Below, piece by piece: positions 8,087 to 19,000 of a stretch of DNA of 64,000 bases. Position numbers and translations under genes: made by a program. Every line of letters begins with the position of its first letter. The first letter of the stretch is position 1. This DNA is from Lachnospiraceae bacterium (GTDB lineage: Bacteria > Bacillota > Clostridia > Lachnospirales > Lachnospiraceae): contig CAJTFL010000010.1 of the NCBI GenBank assembly GCA_910575565.1, positions 62,001-126,000 of the forward strand, written 5' to 3'. Under the pieces are notes generated by a model, which was not told the origin of the DNA, made no database searches, and saw only the letters and a list, made by a program, of their open reading frames with translations.

Positions 8087-9736
8087 ATGGCCAGGATTAG
8101 GAAGTCGGCAAAAGGCTGCATTCAGGGGAAAGATTCTCATCCCAGATGGCGTATTGCCGTGTATATTCGCCTGTCGCGGGAAGATGGAAATGATGAAAGC
8201 TTAAGCGTCACCAATCAGAAAAAGATTATCAATGAGTACTTGGAAAGTTTTTTTGAAGAAGAGTTTACGCTTGTTGATCATTATGTCGATGACGGTCTAA
8301 CCGGTACGGATTATGATCGTCCGGATTTCCGGCGGATGGTTCATGATATGGAGGCCGGAAAAGTGAATTGCATTATCTGCAAGAACCTGTCCCGTATGTT
8401 TCGGAATTATTCGGATCAGGGTTATTTTCTGGAAAAGGTATTTCCCTTGCACAATGTCAGGTTCATTACCGTCAGCGATCCGAAAGTGGACAGCTATCTT
8501 CACCCGGAAACCATTCATGGCCTGGAAGTCCCCATTAACGGCCTGATGAATGACCGTTTTGCGGCAAAAACCTCTTTGGATGTGCGGGCCACCTTTGCGA
8601 CGAAACGCAGGAAAGGTGAATTTATCGGAGCTTTTGCCCCATATGGGTATAAGAAAGATCCGGAAAATAAAAATGCCCTGATTGTTGACGATGAGGCGGC
8701 AGAGGTAGTGCAAAATATTTACCAGTGGTTTGTCTATGAGGGGATGAGCAAGAACGGAATTGCCCGCCGGTTAAATGATCTGGGGATAGCAAGCCCGGCG
8801 GCCTATAAGAAGAACAAGGGATTAAACTTCTGCTGTCCCCAGAGCGGGAAAAATGACGGTCTTTGGTCGCCCAGCGCCGTTTCTCTTGTTTTAAATAATC
8901 GGATGTACCTTGGGATTATGGTTCAAGGGAAGCAAGCGGTGGTCAGCTATAAGGTGCATCAAAGGCGTGCTGTCCCGAAGGAAGACTGGTATATGGTTCC
9001 AGATACCCATGAGCCGATTATCCAGGAGGAACTATTTAAAAGGGCGGCTGCGCTTCAGGTGAGGGATACCCGGACAGCACCGTCAGAAAGAAAACTGCAT
9101 TTATTATCCGGCTTTATTCGCTGTGCGGACTGCAGAAAGGCGATGACGAGGCAGAAGACAAAAAATATTGTTTATTATTACTGCCGTACCTTTAGGGAAA
9201 AGTCTAAAAGCGCCTGTACGAAGCATACGGTTAAGGAAAAGACGGTGGTTAAGGCAGTTTTATGGGCGCTTCGGATACAGATTTCCTTAATCGGCTCCAT
9301 GGATAAAGTAGTGGAGGAAATCAATAAATCGCCTTCCAGAGGGAATGAAGCGGCGCGATTGGCGGCTATGCTTCATTTTCGCCAAAGGGAGTGGGAAAAA
9401 ACCGTAAGCATTGCGGACGGGCTTTATGGCGATTGGAAGAGCGGCGATATTTCAAAAGAAGAGTATGGCCGCTTAAAGCAGAAGTATTCTTTGCAGGCCA
9501 AAGAGCAGAAAAAGGTTATTCAAAATATTCAGGCAGAATATGAGCTGATCGGAAAAAACGATTCTATGAATAATCCTTATTTGGAGGATTTTCTTAAAAA
9601 TAGGAATATAGGTGAATTGAACAGAGGAATTTTAGTTGCGCTGGTAAAGAATATTTATGTTCATCGGGGCGGCGGGATTACGGTAGAATTTAATTTTGCG
9701 GATCCGTATCTTAGGATGGCAGGGTTCCCTGATTAA
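8087..9736 (+). CDS. Large serine recombinase (TnpX-like)
   Basis: A 549-aa protein; ATG 8087 is chosen over an upstream in-frame TTG because of GGGAGG just before it. The resolvase catalytic domain is at residues about 22-170 with the nucleophile in VYIRLSREDG (S30) and the conserved SRMFRNYSDQG. The recombinase domain follows (APYGY, GIARRLNDLGI, WSPSAVSLVLNNRMYLG), then a zinc ribbon (CADCRKAM ... YYCR ... C), a coiled-coil segment and a C-terminal DUF4368-like strand (HRGGGITVEFNF). This is the full domain set of Tn4451 TnpX-type enzymes, which integrate and excise circular elements at short-core att sites without DDE chemistry. The gene stops 11 bp before the right terminal repeat. No excisionase is apparent. 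Confidence 0.92.
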   Translation: MARIRKSAKGCIQGKDSHPRWRIAVYIRLSREDGNDESLSVTNQKKIINEYLESFFEEEFTLVDHYVDDGLTGTDYDRPDFRRMVHDMEAGKVNCIICKNLSRMFRNYSDQGYFLEKVFPLHNVRFITVSDPKVDSYLHPETIHGLEVPINGLMNDRFAAKTSLDVRATFATKRRKGEFIGAFAPYGYKKDPENKNALIVDDEAAEVVQNIYQWFVYEGMSKNGIARRLNDLGIASPAAYKKNKGLNFCCPQSGKNDGLWSPSAVSLVLNNRMYLGIMVQGKQAVVSYKVHQRRAVPKEDWYMVPDTHEPIIQEELFKRAAALQVRDTRTAPSERKLHLLSGFIRCADCRKAMTRQKTKNIVYYYCRTFREKSKSACTKHTVKEKTVVKAVLWALRIQISLIGSMDKVVEEINKSPSRGNEAARLAAMLHFRQREWEKTVSIADGLYGDWKSGDISKEEYGRLKQKYSLQAKEQKKVIQNIQAEYELIGKNDSMNNPYLEDFLKNRNIGELNRGILVALVKNIYVHRGGGITVEFNFADPYLRMAGFPD

Positions 9737-9747
9737 ATTTCCCATTT

Positions 9748-9767
9748 AAGTTTTGCATAAATAAATG
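9748..9767 (-). repeat. Right end inverted repeat / attR region
   Basis: Read on the minus strand this is CATTTATTTATGCAAAACTT, the inverted copy of 3717-3736. Collagen codons (GGA GCC ACG) resume at 9767, so the last base overlaps the junction. Confidence 0.75.
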
Positions 9768-10321
9768 GAGCCACGGGAGCCGCTGGCCCCACCGGAGCAG
9801 TCGGCCCAACGGGAGCCACCGGCCCAGAGGGAGCAGTCGGCCCAACGGGAGCCACCGGCCCAACGGGAGCTACTGGTCCAACAGGCCCAGCCGGAACGGT
9901 TCCGGAACTGAGCGCGGTTACGGCAACGAATGAAGCGGCCCAGATCCCTGCCGTGGACAATGGGATACTGCTGTTTGACAACGATCAGGTGGCTGCAGGC
10001 ACACAGGTATTCCATTCGCCAAACACTGGCAATTTTGCTTTGCTTGCCAATGGACATTACCAAATTTATTATAATACGGTTGCGACAAATGCAACAGGCG
10101 TTACGCCGCCTGTGACGGTCAGCGTGCATTTGGCTAATGGAGGAGTTGCTATTCCCGGCACGACAGCCGCTTCCAGCATTACGGCGGCAAATGATACAGT
10201 GGCATTATCGGGAACGACGATTGTAAACGTGACCAGCGCACCAGCCACGATTACCCTTGTGTCCGATAATCAAAACGGCTCGTTTTCCAATTCATCGATT
10301 ACTATCCGCAGGCTGGATTAG
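9767..10321 (+). pseudogene. Collagen-like protein, C-terminal half (displaced)
   Basis: In one uninterrupted frame: about 14 Gly-X-Y triplets ([15 protein letters not shown]), then a domain of about 135 residues beginning [20 protein letters not shown] and ending SSITIRRLD, rich in beta-strand patterns ([23 protein letters not shown] is split here only in description; residues G-T-Q-V to Y-Q-I form one strand pair). This resembles the C1q/TNF-like trimerisation domain at the C-terminus of BclA-type exosporium proteins. There is no start codon with a ribosome binding site; the first in-frame GTG (9953) lies inside the domain. A stop sits at 9758-9760 inside the element, so this half is not translated alone. 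It is the continuation of the gene starting at 2957. Confidence 0.83.
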
Positions 10322-10454
10322 CCTTTGGGTCTTAGGAACGGGGGCTTCCCTGACTGGTTGAATCAAGAAATGCCGGAATGCTTTTGAAGCAGGAAGCCTA
10401 TTGGCTTTCGATAATGGGCAGTTTACGAAAGATTATTGCCCACAGCTAGCAAAA

Positions 10455-10500
10455 AGCCGGCAAACCTACGGGATAGCCCAAGGTTTACCGGCTATGTTTT
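10455..10500. terminator. Bidirectional terminator between collagen-like gene and merR
   Basis: A 13-bp stem with one mismatch (AGCCGGCAAACCT at 10455-10467, AGGTTTACCGGCT at 10481-10493), with A residues before and T residues after it. Confidence 0.8.
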
Positions 10501-10581
10501 TCCGGCTGAAGTCATTAGCGGTCGCTTTCAAAAGCCAGCCGGATTGCCGCCGACGGCCATGTTCATAATCAACCCGGATTG

Positions 10582-11019
10582 CTACCGATGCCCGTTTTCA
10601 TAGGCTATCCGGATTTCTTCCGGCATATCCTCCGGGGACATTTGCCGCAGCCGTTCTTCATCCCCATCCAAGATGGCCTGTTCGTAATACCAGCATTTAT
10701 AGCGGATCATATCTAATACCCGATGCATCCTTAGGATTTCCGATTCCACGATCTTTTTCCGCTGCAGGAACATTTCCCGGCGCTGCTTGTAGGTGCTTGC
10801 CCCCTGCTGACACCAGCCCATAAATTCTTTGATTTCCTTAATTTCCATCCCTGTCTTTTTCAGGCATTCGATTACCCGGAGGGCTTCGATTTCCTTTTCG
10901 CCAAAAATCCGGATGCCTGAGCTGCGCTGCATATCGGGGAACAGCCCCTCCTTATCGTAATAGCGCAGCGTAGACAGGGGAAGGCCAAACATTTTTGACA
11001 CTTGTCCAATGGTATACAT
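10582..11019 (-). CDS. MerR-family transcriptional regulator
   Basis: A 145-aa protein starting MYTIGQVSKMFGLP. An in-frame ATG 15 bp upstream (11034) is less likely because the GGAGG that fits the 11019 start overlaps it. The N-terminal winged helix is canonical (TIGQVSKMFGLPLSTLRYYDKEGL), followed by the RRF-like region IRIFGEKEIEALRVIECLKKTGM and a coiled coil. The C-terminal effector part is short, with one Cys in CWYY but no metal-binding Cys set, so it is not a classical metal sensor. It faces away from the carbohydrate locus. The upstream region holds a near-palindrome that could be its own operator. The target and inducer are unknown. Confidence 0.85.
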   Translation of the reverse strand: MYTIGQVSKMFGLPLSTLRYYDKEGLFPDMQRSSGIRIFGEKEIEALRVIECLKKTGMEIKEIKEFMGWCQQGASTYKQRREMFLQRKKIVESEILRMHRVLDMIRYKCWYYEQAILDGDEERLRQMSPEDMPEEIRIAYENGHR

Positions 11020-11083
11020 AGGATTTTCCTCCATTAAAGATATCCTTCGCTTATGTGTTATGTGGTGAATACCTAGCTAAATA

Positions 11084-11097
11084 TAAAGTTAAGTTTA
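11084..11097. promoter_or_regulatory. Candidate MerR operator (near-palindrome)
   Basis: TAAAGTTAAGTTTA is symmetrical except at two positions and lies about 65 bp upstream of the MerR start, flanked by ACCTA (11071) and TAGGT (11096). MerR-family boxes often look like this. No convincing -35/-10 pair could be assigned around it. Confidence 0.35.
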
Positions 11098-11220
11098 GGT
11101 AATAGGGGAATTTTACTACAAGAAGAAAAAAATGTCAATTATGCCAATATGCCAATCATTTTTTAATCATGCTAAACATTTTTGGATTACTTTTTCTCTG
11201 TTGCGCGGAAGGCAGGTGAG

Positions 11221-11249
11221 TTGACAAGAGGTGCGGTAAAGGATATGAT
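11221..11249 (+). promoter_or_regulatory. Sigma-A promoter of the response regulator gene
   Basis: TTGACA (11221-11226), a 17-bp spacer and TATGAT (11244-11249), followed by a GGAGGGG ribosome binding site and ATG at 11288. Confidence 0.8.
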
Positions 11250-11287
11250 TTAGGAAGAAAAGATAAATCCGTTTTGGAGGGGCGACG

Positions 11288-12826
11288 ATGAGGTTTACCG
11301 CAATGATCATTGATGACGAGCAGATTGTCCGGGAAGGGATTGAGGAACTGATTGACTGGGAGGAAGCGGGCTACCGCCTGGGAAGCAGCGGCAGGGACGG
11401 GCGGGAAGGCCTGGCCAATATCCTGAGGGAAAACCCGGATTTAGTCCTGGTGGATATTAAGATGCCGGGGCTAAATGGCTTGGAGGTGATTAAGGAGGCG
11501 AAAAGCCAGGGATTTTCGGGTCATTTTATTATCCTGACAGGGTTTTCCGAATTTGAGTACGCCAAGGCGGCGATTTCCATGGGAGTGGAGGGGTATCTGC
11601 TAAAGCCCATTGACGAGGATGAACTGCTGGAGTATGTGGAAAAGATTCGGAAAAAGCTGGAGGAGAAGGCGATTTTAAACCAGTACCACAGCCAAAATGA
11701 AGACAAGGCAAGGCAGGAGCTTTTGCGCCGGATTGTGCTGAATGAAGGGGACTTAAACGAGCGGCAAAGGGATATCTCCCTATACCGCCTGTCCCTGGAG
11801 GGGGATATGTTCTGCGTAGCCCTGTGCAGGCAGGAGGAAGGCGGAAGGGAGAAAGAGGATAAAAGCTTTTATGACCAGGTAAGGCGGCTGGCGGAGGGGG
11901 ATAACGCCTGCATCGGGATGTTTTCCATGGAGGATCAGGTGGTTTTGGTGGGGCGGTCAATTCCCTATGGGAAGTGGAAGGAGCGGTTTAAAAAGCGCTG
12001 CAGGCGGATGGAAAGCTACGGCAAAAACCGGTTAAAGATTGCCATCGGGAATAATGTGAAAAGCTGGCATGAGCTGTTTTGCTCCTATGAAAGCGCCAAA
12101 TACCTGATGGAGCAGGCCTTTATTTTCGACCAGGAAGATATCCTCACCATTGATTTGATTTGCGGCCTGGAAGGGAGCCGGGAGGCTGTGACTATCCAGT
12201 GGATGGAAATGCTGATTGAAGTGGGGGAAGTGGAGGGGATTAAGCGGGCCATCGGGATGTTTCGGGATTACTGCACCTGGAATTTGTTTACGGAATCCCA
12301 GATTAAGCTTATGCTGGTGCAGGATGTGGTTCAGCTTCAGATGCGCCTTAGCAAAAAATACGCTTCCCTGGCGCTGTCCGATGAGGTGATGGAGCAGCTG
12401 TTAAAAATGCTGATGGCGGCGGAGGGCCTAAAGGAGCTTTTAGGGTGCTATGAGCAGGCGCTTATGGACTTAAGCCGGAAAATCGGGGCGGAAGGGGGAG
12501 GCAATATTATCCGGCGGGTGTACTATTACATGGAGAAAAATTACGATAAAGACATAAAACTGGAAAATATCGCCAAAACCTTTAACTATAACAGCGCTTA
12601 CTTAGGGAAGCTGTTCCGCAAAGAGATAGGGGAGAACTTTAATAATTCCCTGGACAGGATCCGGATAGACAATGCGAAACGGCTTTTGCAGGAAACCGAT
12701 TTAAAAGTATACCAGATTTCAGAGCGGGTAGGCTATGGCAGCATTGATTATTTTTACATGAAATTTAAGAAATATGTGGGGATCAGCCCCAAGGAATATC
12801 GGAAAAATGTGAATATGGAAGAATAA
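11288..12826 (+). CDS. YesN-type response regulator with AraC DNA-binding domain
   Basis: A 512-aa protein. The receiver domain (residues 1-120) has the acidic pair IIDDE, phospho-acceptor D56 in LVDIKMPG and the conserved LLKPI lysine. A long helical middle region follows, and the C-terminal AraC/XylS domain (about 410-510) has two helix-turn-helix motifs ending in the family signature (ISERVGYGSIDYFYMKFKKY.GISPKEYRK). This is the YesN architecture, normally partnered with a YesM histidine kinase to switch on ABC sugar uptake and hydrolase genes. The matching kinase is at 20842. It has its own strong promoter and a hairpin terminator after it (12851), so regulator levels are set separately from the hydrolase genes. 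Confidence 0.93.
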   Translation: MRFTAMIIDDEQIVREGIEELIDWEEAGYRLGSSGRDGREGLANILRENPDLVLVDIKMPGLNGLEVIKEAKSQGFSGHFIILTGFSEFEYAKAAISMGVEGYLLKPIDEDELLEYVEKIRKKLEEKAILNQYHSQNEDKARQELLRRIVLNEGDLNERQRDISLYRLSLEGDMFCVALCRQEEGGREKEDKSFYDQVRRLAEGDNACIGMFSMEDQVVLVGRSIPYGKWKERFKKRCRRMESYGKNRLKIAIGNNVKSWHELFCSYESAKYLMEQAFIFDQEDILTIDLICGLEGSREAVTIQWMEMLIEVGEVEGIKRAIGMFRDYCTWNLFTESQIKLMLVQDVVQLQMRLSKKYASLALSDEVMEQLLKMLMAAEGLKELLGCYEQALMDLSRKIGAEGGGNIIRRVYYYMEKNYDKDIKLENIAKTFNYNSAYLGKLFRKEIGENFNNSLDRIRIDNAKRLLQETDLKVYQISERVGYGSIDYFYMKFKKYVGISPKEYRKNVNMEE

Positions 12827-12850
12827 GCCATAGAGGCGGATAGGCCAGAG

Positions 12851-12907
12851 AAATGCCTTTCACCAGAACAACCTGTAAAAAGGCGGATCCTGGCGAAAGG
12901 CATTTTT
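12851..12907 (+). terminator. Rho-independent terminator after the response regulator
   Basis: An 11-bp stem (AAATGCCTTTC at 12851-12861, GAAAGGCATTT at 12895-12905) with a large loop and a T run. The rest of the 215-bp gap has no obvious promoter, which fits activator-dependent expression of the GH5 gene. Confidence 0.75.
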
Positions 12908-13041
12908 CTATGGGATTTTCACCGGCCAGACTTTTGCGGTCACCTCTAAAAATCCGGGGAATTATGCACTGATTTTCCAGGTATTAAGAAAAAGGACAGA
13001 AATGTTAAAATAAACGTAAAAATACAGTAGGGAGGGCAGCG

Positions 13042-16000
13042 ATGAATAGAGCATGGAAAAACCGCGCCATAAAGGCAGCGGCCAAGTTACTTACCGTGGT
13101 GCTAACCACAACATCCTGTTTATCCGGCACGGCTTTTACGGCCCGTGCAGAAGGGTACGGGAAAAATGGTATCGTCCGTGACATCACCTCGCAGCAGCTG
13201 GTGGAGGATATGGGTCTGGGGTATAATATCGGGAATACCTTTGACAGCATCGGTTCCTTTATCCAGGCGGGCGATCCGTGGGAGTATCAGAAGGGATGGG
13301 GAAATGAGCCTGTCTCAAAGTTATTTATCCAGAAGGTGAAGGAAGGCGGCTTTAAGACCATCCGGCTTCCGGTGAGCTGGGCACACTGGATTGACGGGAA
13401 TAACCAGGTTAACCCAGGCTATATGAGCGCCGTGCAGACGGTGGTGGATTGGTGCATGGAAGAGGATCTGTACGTGATTTTAAATATCCATCACGACAGC
13501 GGGGCGGCGGACACCTCCTGGATCCGGAATGCGGCCACGGATTTTGAGGGTACGACGAAGAAATACGGGATGGTTTGGACGCAGATCGCGGAAAACTTTA
13601 AGGGTTACGGCGATCATTTGATCTTTGAGGGCATGAATGAGGTGGAGTTTCCGGATGCTCCCAGTATGTCCCGCCAGTATGAGATTTTAAACGCCATGAA
13701 TCAGCTTTTTGTGGATTCGGTCAGGAATACGGGGGGCAATAATGCCATGCGCCATCTTTTGATCCCCGGGTACAACACGGATATCAAGAAAACCTGCGAC
13801 AGGCGTTACCAGATGCCGAAAGATCCGGCAGGCCATTGTATCCTGTCTATCCACTATTATAGCCCGTCTCCCTTCTGCGTGGCGGAGCATAACGTAGATT
13901 GGGCAGTGCCGGAGACTACCTGGGGGACGGCGGAGGATATCCAGGCGGTGGAAGCGGATTTGGATATCCTGGCGGAGCGTTTCCTGTCTAAGGGAACCCC
14001 GGTGATTATCGGCGAGTACGGTGTTTTGACGGAGGACAATAAAGAGCCGGAAAGTATTCGGAGGTATCTTAAAACTGTGCCGGAGATCATCATGCAGTAC
14101 GGGATGTGCCCGGTGCTCTGGGATACCAGCAACGCAGGGGACATGAAGTTTATCGAGCGGGTGACGGGGGAATTTTACGATCCGGTGATTAAGGCGAACT
14201 ACCAGGAGCTGGCGCAAAGGAAGGCTTCCGGGCAGATTGGGAAAAAGGAATTTAATTTTCCTAATTACCAGCGGGTAGCCGTCCCGGTAAACGCAGGGGG
14301 CTGGGTGTCCCTGGCATCCTATGAGCCTTCCAAGATCTTAGGCGTTGCCTTTTCTGTAAAATGTGCCAGTGACTGGGACAGCTACGGCGGAGGCGGCATC
14401 TATATCGACAGCTGGGATGATACCATCCAGTATCAGTTTAACAGCGTGTATGATGAGATTGTCCATATCTTTACGGAGGAAGAGCGGGCAAGGATTAAGG
14501 ATCAGCTTTCGGTAGCCATCTGGTGGACGGACGAGTCCAAGGGAGGAAACCGGAGGGACGAGTTATCTATCAAAGATAACCTGGTGTATTTACTCTACGG
14601 GGAAAATGACCGGCTAAGCGTGCCTGGCCAGTCCGTGGCGGCAGGGGGCGGCGCAGGCGGCTCCGGCGGGGGCAGCGGGAGCGGCAGCCCCAATGGCTCC
14701 ACGAACCCGGGAGGAGGGGACTCCAACGGGGGAACGAAAGATTACCAGTACATTTTAAAGGCAGACCGGGCTTCCGCACCGGAAGGAGATACGGAAACCG
14801 GCGTGCAGCGGCTTAACCTGGCGGAGATTTGCCCGGGGTATGCAGTGGGGGATACGGTGAAGATCACCGTGGAGCCTTTGGCAGACGGCGGCTACAGCTT
14901 CGCTCTCCAGGCTACGGAAAACGCCACTTGGCTTAATTCCGATTCCTGGAGCCCCGATGCCGGCAAAAACCTTTCCTGGGAATGCACCCCGGATGATGGG
15001 ATGGCAGCGATTTACCTTTGGTACTTGGGCGGCAGCTATGTGATGTTTAATGTAAAGGTGGAAATCGTGAAAAAGGCCCCGGTATTCGGCGGGTTCGATG
15101 TGGATAAGGATATGGAGGAAACCGAGGACGGAGGGTATGCCTACGATTTAAGCCAGGTTTTTGCGGATTACCAGGTAGAAGCCGGGAAGCGGGTTAAGGT
15201 AACGGTAAGGACCAGCGCGGCGGCAGATGGGGACTATGCTGAGGGCGAGGTGTGGTTTACGGATGTAAACGGGGTAAAGGTATCCGGGGATATCGGCCCG
15301 GAAAGCCCTGTGGCAACGCTTATTGGGATTCCCAAAAATGGGAAGCTTATCTTTACCCTAAAGGATGGCGGAGACGGGGCGGATGCGGCTAAATTTGGAG
15401 CCATGGCAGCCGGGGCTTTGGCAGCAGGCGGCCAGGCGGCTAGAAAAGCAAATGGCCAGGCAGGCGGCACGTCCCTTCACGTAGACAGCATCCGGGCCGA
15501 GCAGCAGGAGGATGCGGACATCTTAGGCGAACTGCAGAGCAAAGGCCGGATCGAGGTTCCCTCTGCCATGATTAAGGAGGAAGAGGGGGCTAAGGGAGAA
15601 GAAGGCGGATATAAGGTTTATTTTAGTTTTGACGGTGAAGACGTTAAGGACGCGGGAGCATTTTCCGCAAACCTGGTAGTGAATAACGACTGGAGCCTGG
15701 GCAATGACGCCTGGGAGATCCGGGAGGATGAGGGAGGGCAATATATCTGGCGGCCTTCCGATTCCCCAAGCAATATTATCCTCGCCTGCTGGTATAACGG
15801 CGGCTATTCCTTCAGGGTAAATCAGGTGGTGCGGATTAAATCTGCAGAAGCAGGGTTTGCTTCCTTTGACGTAACGAAGGAGCATCCGGCAGAAGGATAT
15901 TCCCTGGCGGAATTAATGGGCAAAAAGGGAATCCCGGAAGGGAGCCGGATAAAGGCCACCGTGACGGTAAGCGCCCAGGATGCCTTTGGCGGAGAGGCCA

Positions 16001-19000
16001 GCGGGATTGATGCAAACGGCACAAAGGTAGTGGCTCAGGTAAATGGAGATCGGGCGGGCAGCACTTCCAATACCTTAATCGGCGTGTTCCCGGATTCCTT
16101 ATTGTCCTTTAAGGTAAATGATGACTCGAAAGCAGACGGCTATACGGTAACGGATATCCAGGTGGAAAAGCTGGAGGGGGATGCAATCGGTGAATTCCAG
16201 AACGTTACGGGAGGAAGCCGGATTGAATTTGCCTCTAAGTTAATCGAGGAAAAAGAGGCTGAGGATTCAGCGGAATCTGGATTAAAGGTTTACTGTGAGT
16301 ACGACGGGGACGTAAAGAGCGTTTCCGCAAACCTGCTTGTCAATGGGAACTGGGATTACAGCAATGAGCAGTGGACAGTAAGGCAGGATGGAGACGGAGC
16401 TTCCTATATCTGGTATCCCTGTGAGAAGGTGGACAGCGTGATTATGGCCTGCTGGTATCTGGGAGATGAGTCCTTTAGGATCACGAAGCTGGTGCATGAG
16501 GCAAAGAAGACCGCGGAAGAGGATAAGTTTGCATCCTTTGAGGTGACGAAGGATAAGCCGGCAGAAGGGTATTCCCTGGCGGAGCTGATGGAAAAGAATG
16601 GGATCGATAAGGGCAGCCGGGTGAAGGTAACGGTGGCGGTAAGCGCCCAGGACGCCTTTGGCGGGGAAGCCAGCGGGATTGACGCAAACGGCACAAAGGT
16701 AGTGGCCCAGGTAAATGGGGACGGAGCGGGAAACACCTCCAATACCCTAATCGGCATATTCCCGGATTCCGCCTTATCGTTTAAGGTAAATGACGACTCA
16801 AAGTCTGACGGGTACACGGTAACGGATATCCAGGTGGAGAGCCTGGAAGGGGATGCAATCGGTGAATTCCAGAACATTACCGGAGGAAGCCGGATTGAGT
16901 TTGCCTCTAAGCTGATTGAGGAAGAAGAGGCTGAGGATTTGGAGGAATCCGGGCTTAAGGTTTACTGTGAGTATGACGGGGAGGTAAAGAGCGTTTCCGC
17001 AAACCTGATTGTCAATGGAGACTGGGATTACAGCAATGAACAGTGGGCGGTAAAGCAGGACGGCGACGGAGCTTCCTATATCTGGTATCCCTGTGAGAAG
17101 GCGGACAGCGTGATTATGGCCTGCTGGTATCTGGGGGATGAGTCCTTTAGGATCACGAAGCTGGTGCATCAAGTAAAGAAGAGCGGAGAAGAGCCGGAAC
17201 TTCCTGAGCTGAAGGAAAATGAAAAGCTGGCAGTGGAAAAAGCCGGAAAATACTATGTGCCGGAAGGAGAAGGTATCCCCAGCGGAATGCGGTTTGCAGT
17301 CACTGGCGCAGAAGGCGTGAATATTAATGTAAACAATGATTATTGGGGCTGGAAAAAAGGCGGGGAGATCCATGCCTTTGATGCGGGAACCGAAGTGGAA
17401 TATCTGGAATTTTTCCCGGATGAAGGAGCAAAAATCCAGTATGTTGTGTTTGTTTACCCGGATCAGCAGCCGGAGGAGCCGGATGAAAAAGAGGTATCGG
17501 TAACGGCGGATGCAGATGGGAAGTTCTATGTTCCGGAAGGAAAAGGATATCCCACAGGAATGAGATACACCGCTACAGGAAATGCCCAGTGGACAGCGAA
17601 TGCAGAAGTTAACGGAGCATACTGGAAATCGGTTCAGGCTGGCCAGGAATATTTATTCGATGAAGGAATGGAAGTCGAATATGTATCATTTTATTTGGGC
17701 AATGGCGGTGAAGTAACAGAAGTAACATTTATTTTTGCAGATAAGCAGCCGGAGGAACCGGAACCAAGCGCGAAAGAAGTGGAAGTAGAGGCGGATGAAA
17801 ACGGAAGGTTTTACATCCCGGAAGGCTATGGGATTCCAAAGGCCATACGTTTTATCGCTTCAACAAATAATAAATACGGAGCAAGCCTGGCGTTATGCGA
17901 TTCGACAAACGAATGGCTGGATGGCAGCGAGAACTGGGTAGGTTTTACCGATAATGTAGAGACAACATATACGTTTAAAGAGGGCGTGACATTTGAATAC
18001 CTTAAGTTTAATTCATCCGAAAAGGTGGAAGTAAGCCAAATGATCTTTATTTATGGCGATACTTCTGAAGCCGCTTCCCTTGCCGCTGCTGTTACGTATG
18101 GCACTCCCAGAAAGGGTTCGGCAAGGCTCCAGGATGTCCTTGTTGATGAAACCGGCGAATTATTGGCAGACCATGACGCAGATGGAAATTATTACCTTCC
18201 TAAGCTTCCTGAGGGAAGCGGCATAAAGCCCATGGGAATCCGTGCAGAGCTTTCCTCCAAGGCAAAAGCCGTTACCTTCCTGTGGAACCAGGGGGATGAG
18301 GAGACAGAAGTAACCCCGGTAAACGGAAAGGCATATTACCTGTTTACCGAAGAGGAAAGGGATAATATTGAATGCGTAAGCTTCAAGGGCCAGAAGGTGC
18401 GGAATGTAACCGTTTTATACTGGAACTGCGAGGAGGCCAAGGCAGCCGATGAGGAAGAGGGTGCTTTCGATCTTCCGGACTACCGTATCCCAGCGGCGAT
18501 CTCCTATACATGGTCAGTTGATGAGGAGGTTAAAGACGGGGAGAAGGAAGCGCAGAAAGACGCACAGGCTAAGGAGGCTGGCGTCAAGCTTACGGCCAAG
18601 GTTTATGACCGGGAAGCCGGAAGCTGGAAGGAAGAAGGCATTGTATTGGCTGGCAATCTGGAAGTAAATCCCGAAGGAGCCAATGTATACATCATTACGG
18701 AAAAGAACCGGAAGGCTTTGGAAAAAGTGTTTGAAGAGGCACGGAAGGCAGAGGCAGCTCCCAGGCTATCCATTACGGCTGAGGGGTTAAAGTGCAGCGT
18801 ACAGTCCATGGACGTTTACTATGATCAGCCTTACACCGATGAGGATGAGATTACCGGCTTGGCGGAAAATGAAAACCAAGATACTGCCCAGGAAGCTGGT
18901 TCTTCGGATGAGGCAGAGGATATGGATGGCAAACCGGAAGAAGACAAAGATTCCCAGGAAGGATCAGCGGAAGAAGGAAAGCCGGAAGAACCGATAACCG

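Larger units (their letters stand above)
3713..9767 (+). mobile_element. 6.05-kb large-serine-recombinase element inserted in the collagen-like gene
   Basis: The two halves of one collagen-like gene flank this segment: Gly-X-Y codons stop at 3712 and resume at 9767. The segment is visibly more AT-rich than its surroundings and ends in inverted repeats (3717-3736 and 9748-9767; 19 of 20 bases identical). The large serine recombinase ends 11 bp inside the right inverted repeat, the usual place for the enzyme that moves such elements. Cargo: Schlafen/AlbA_2-like fragment, Rpn-like nuclease (minus strand), DUF1703-type AAA ATPase/nuclease and a small DUF6870-like protein. There are no conjugation or structural phage genes, so it would be a minimal integrative/mobilisable element. 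Both collagen halves remain open, suggesting recent insertion. The exact core dinucleotide is not resolved (see findings). Confidence 0.82.

Noticed and set aside
9953..10321. Stand-alone gene for the collagen C-terminal domain starting at GTG 9953
   Set aside because: No ribosome binding site and the GTG is inside the domain; the frame is open back to 9761 with Gly-X-Y triplets, showing a displaced 3' half.
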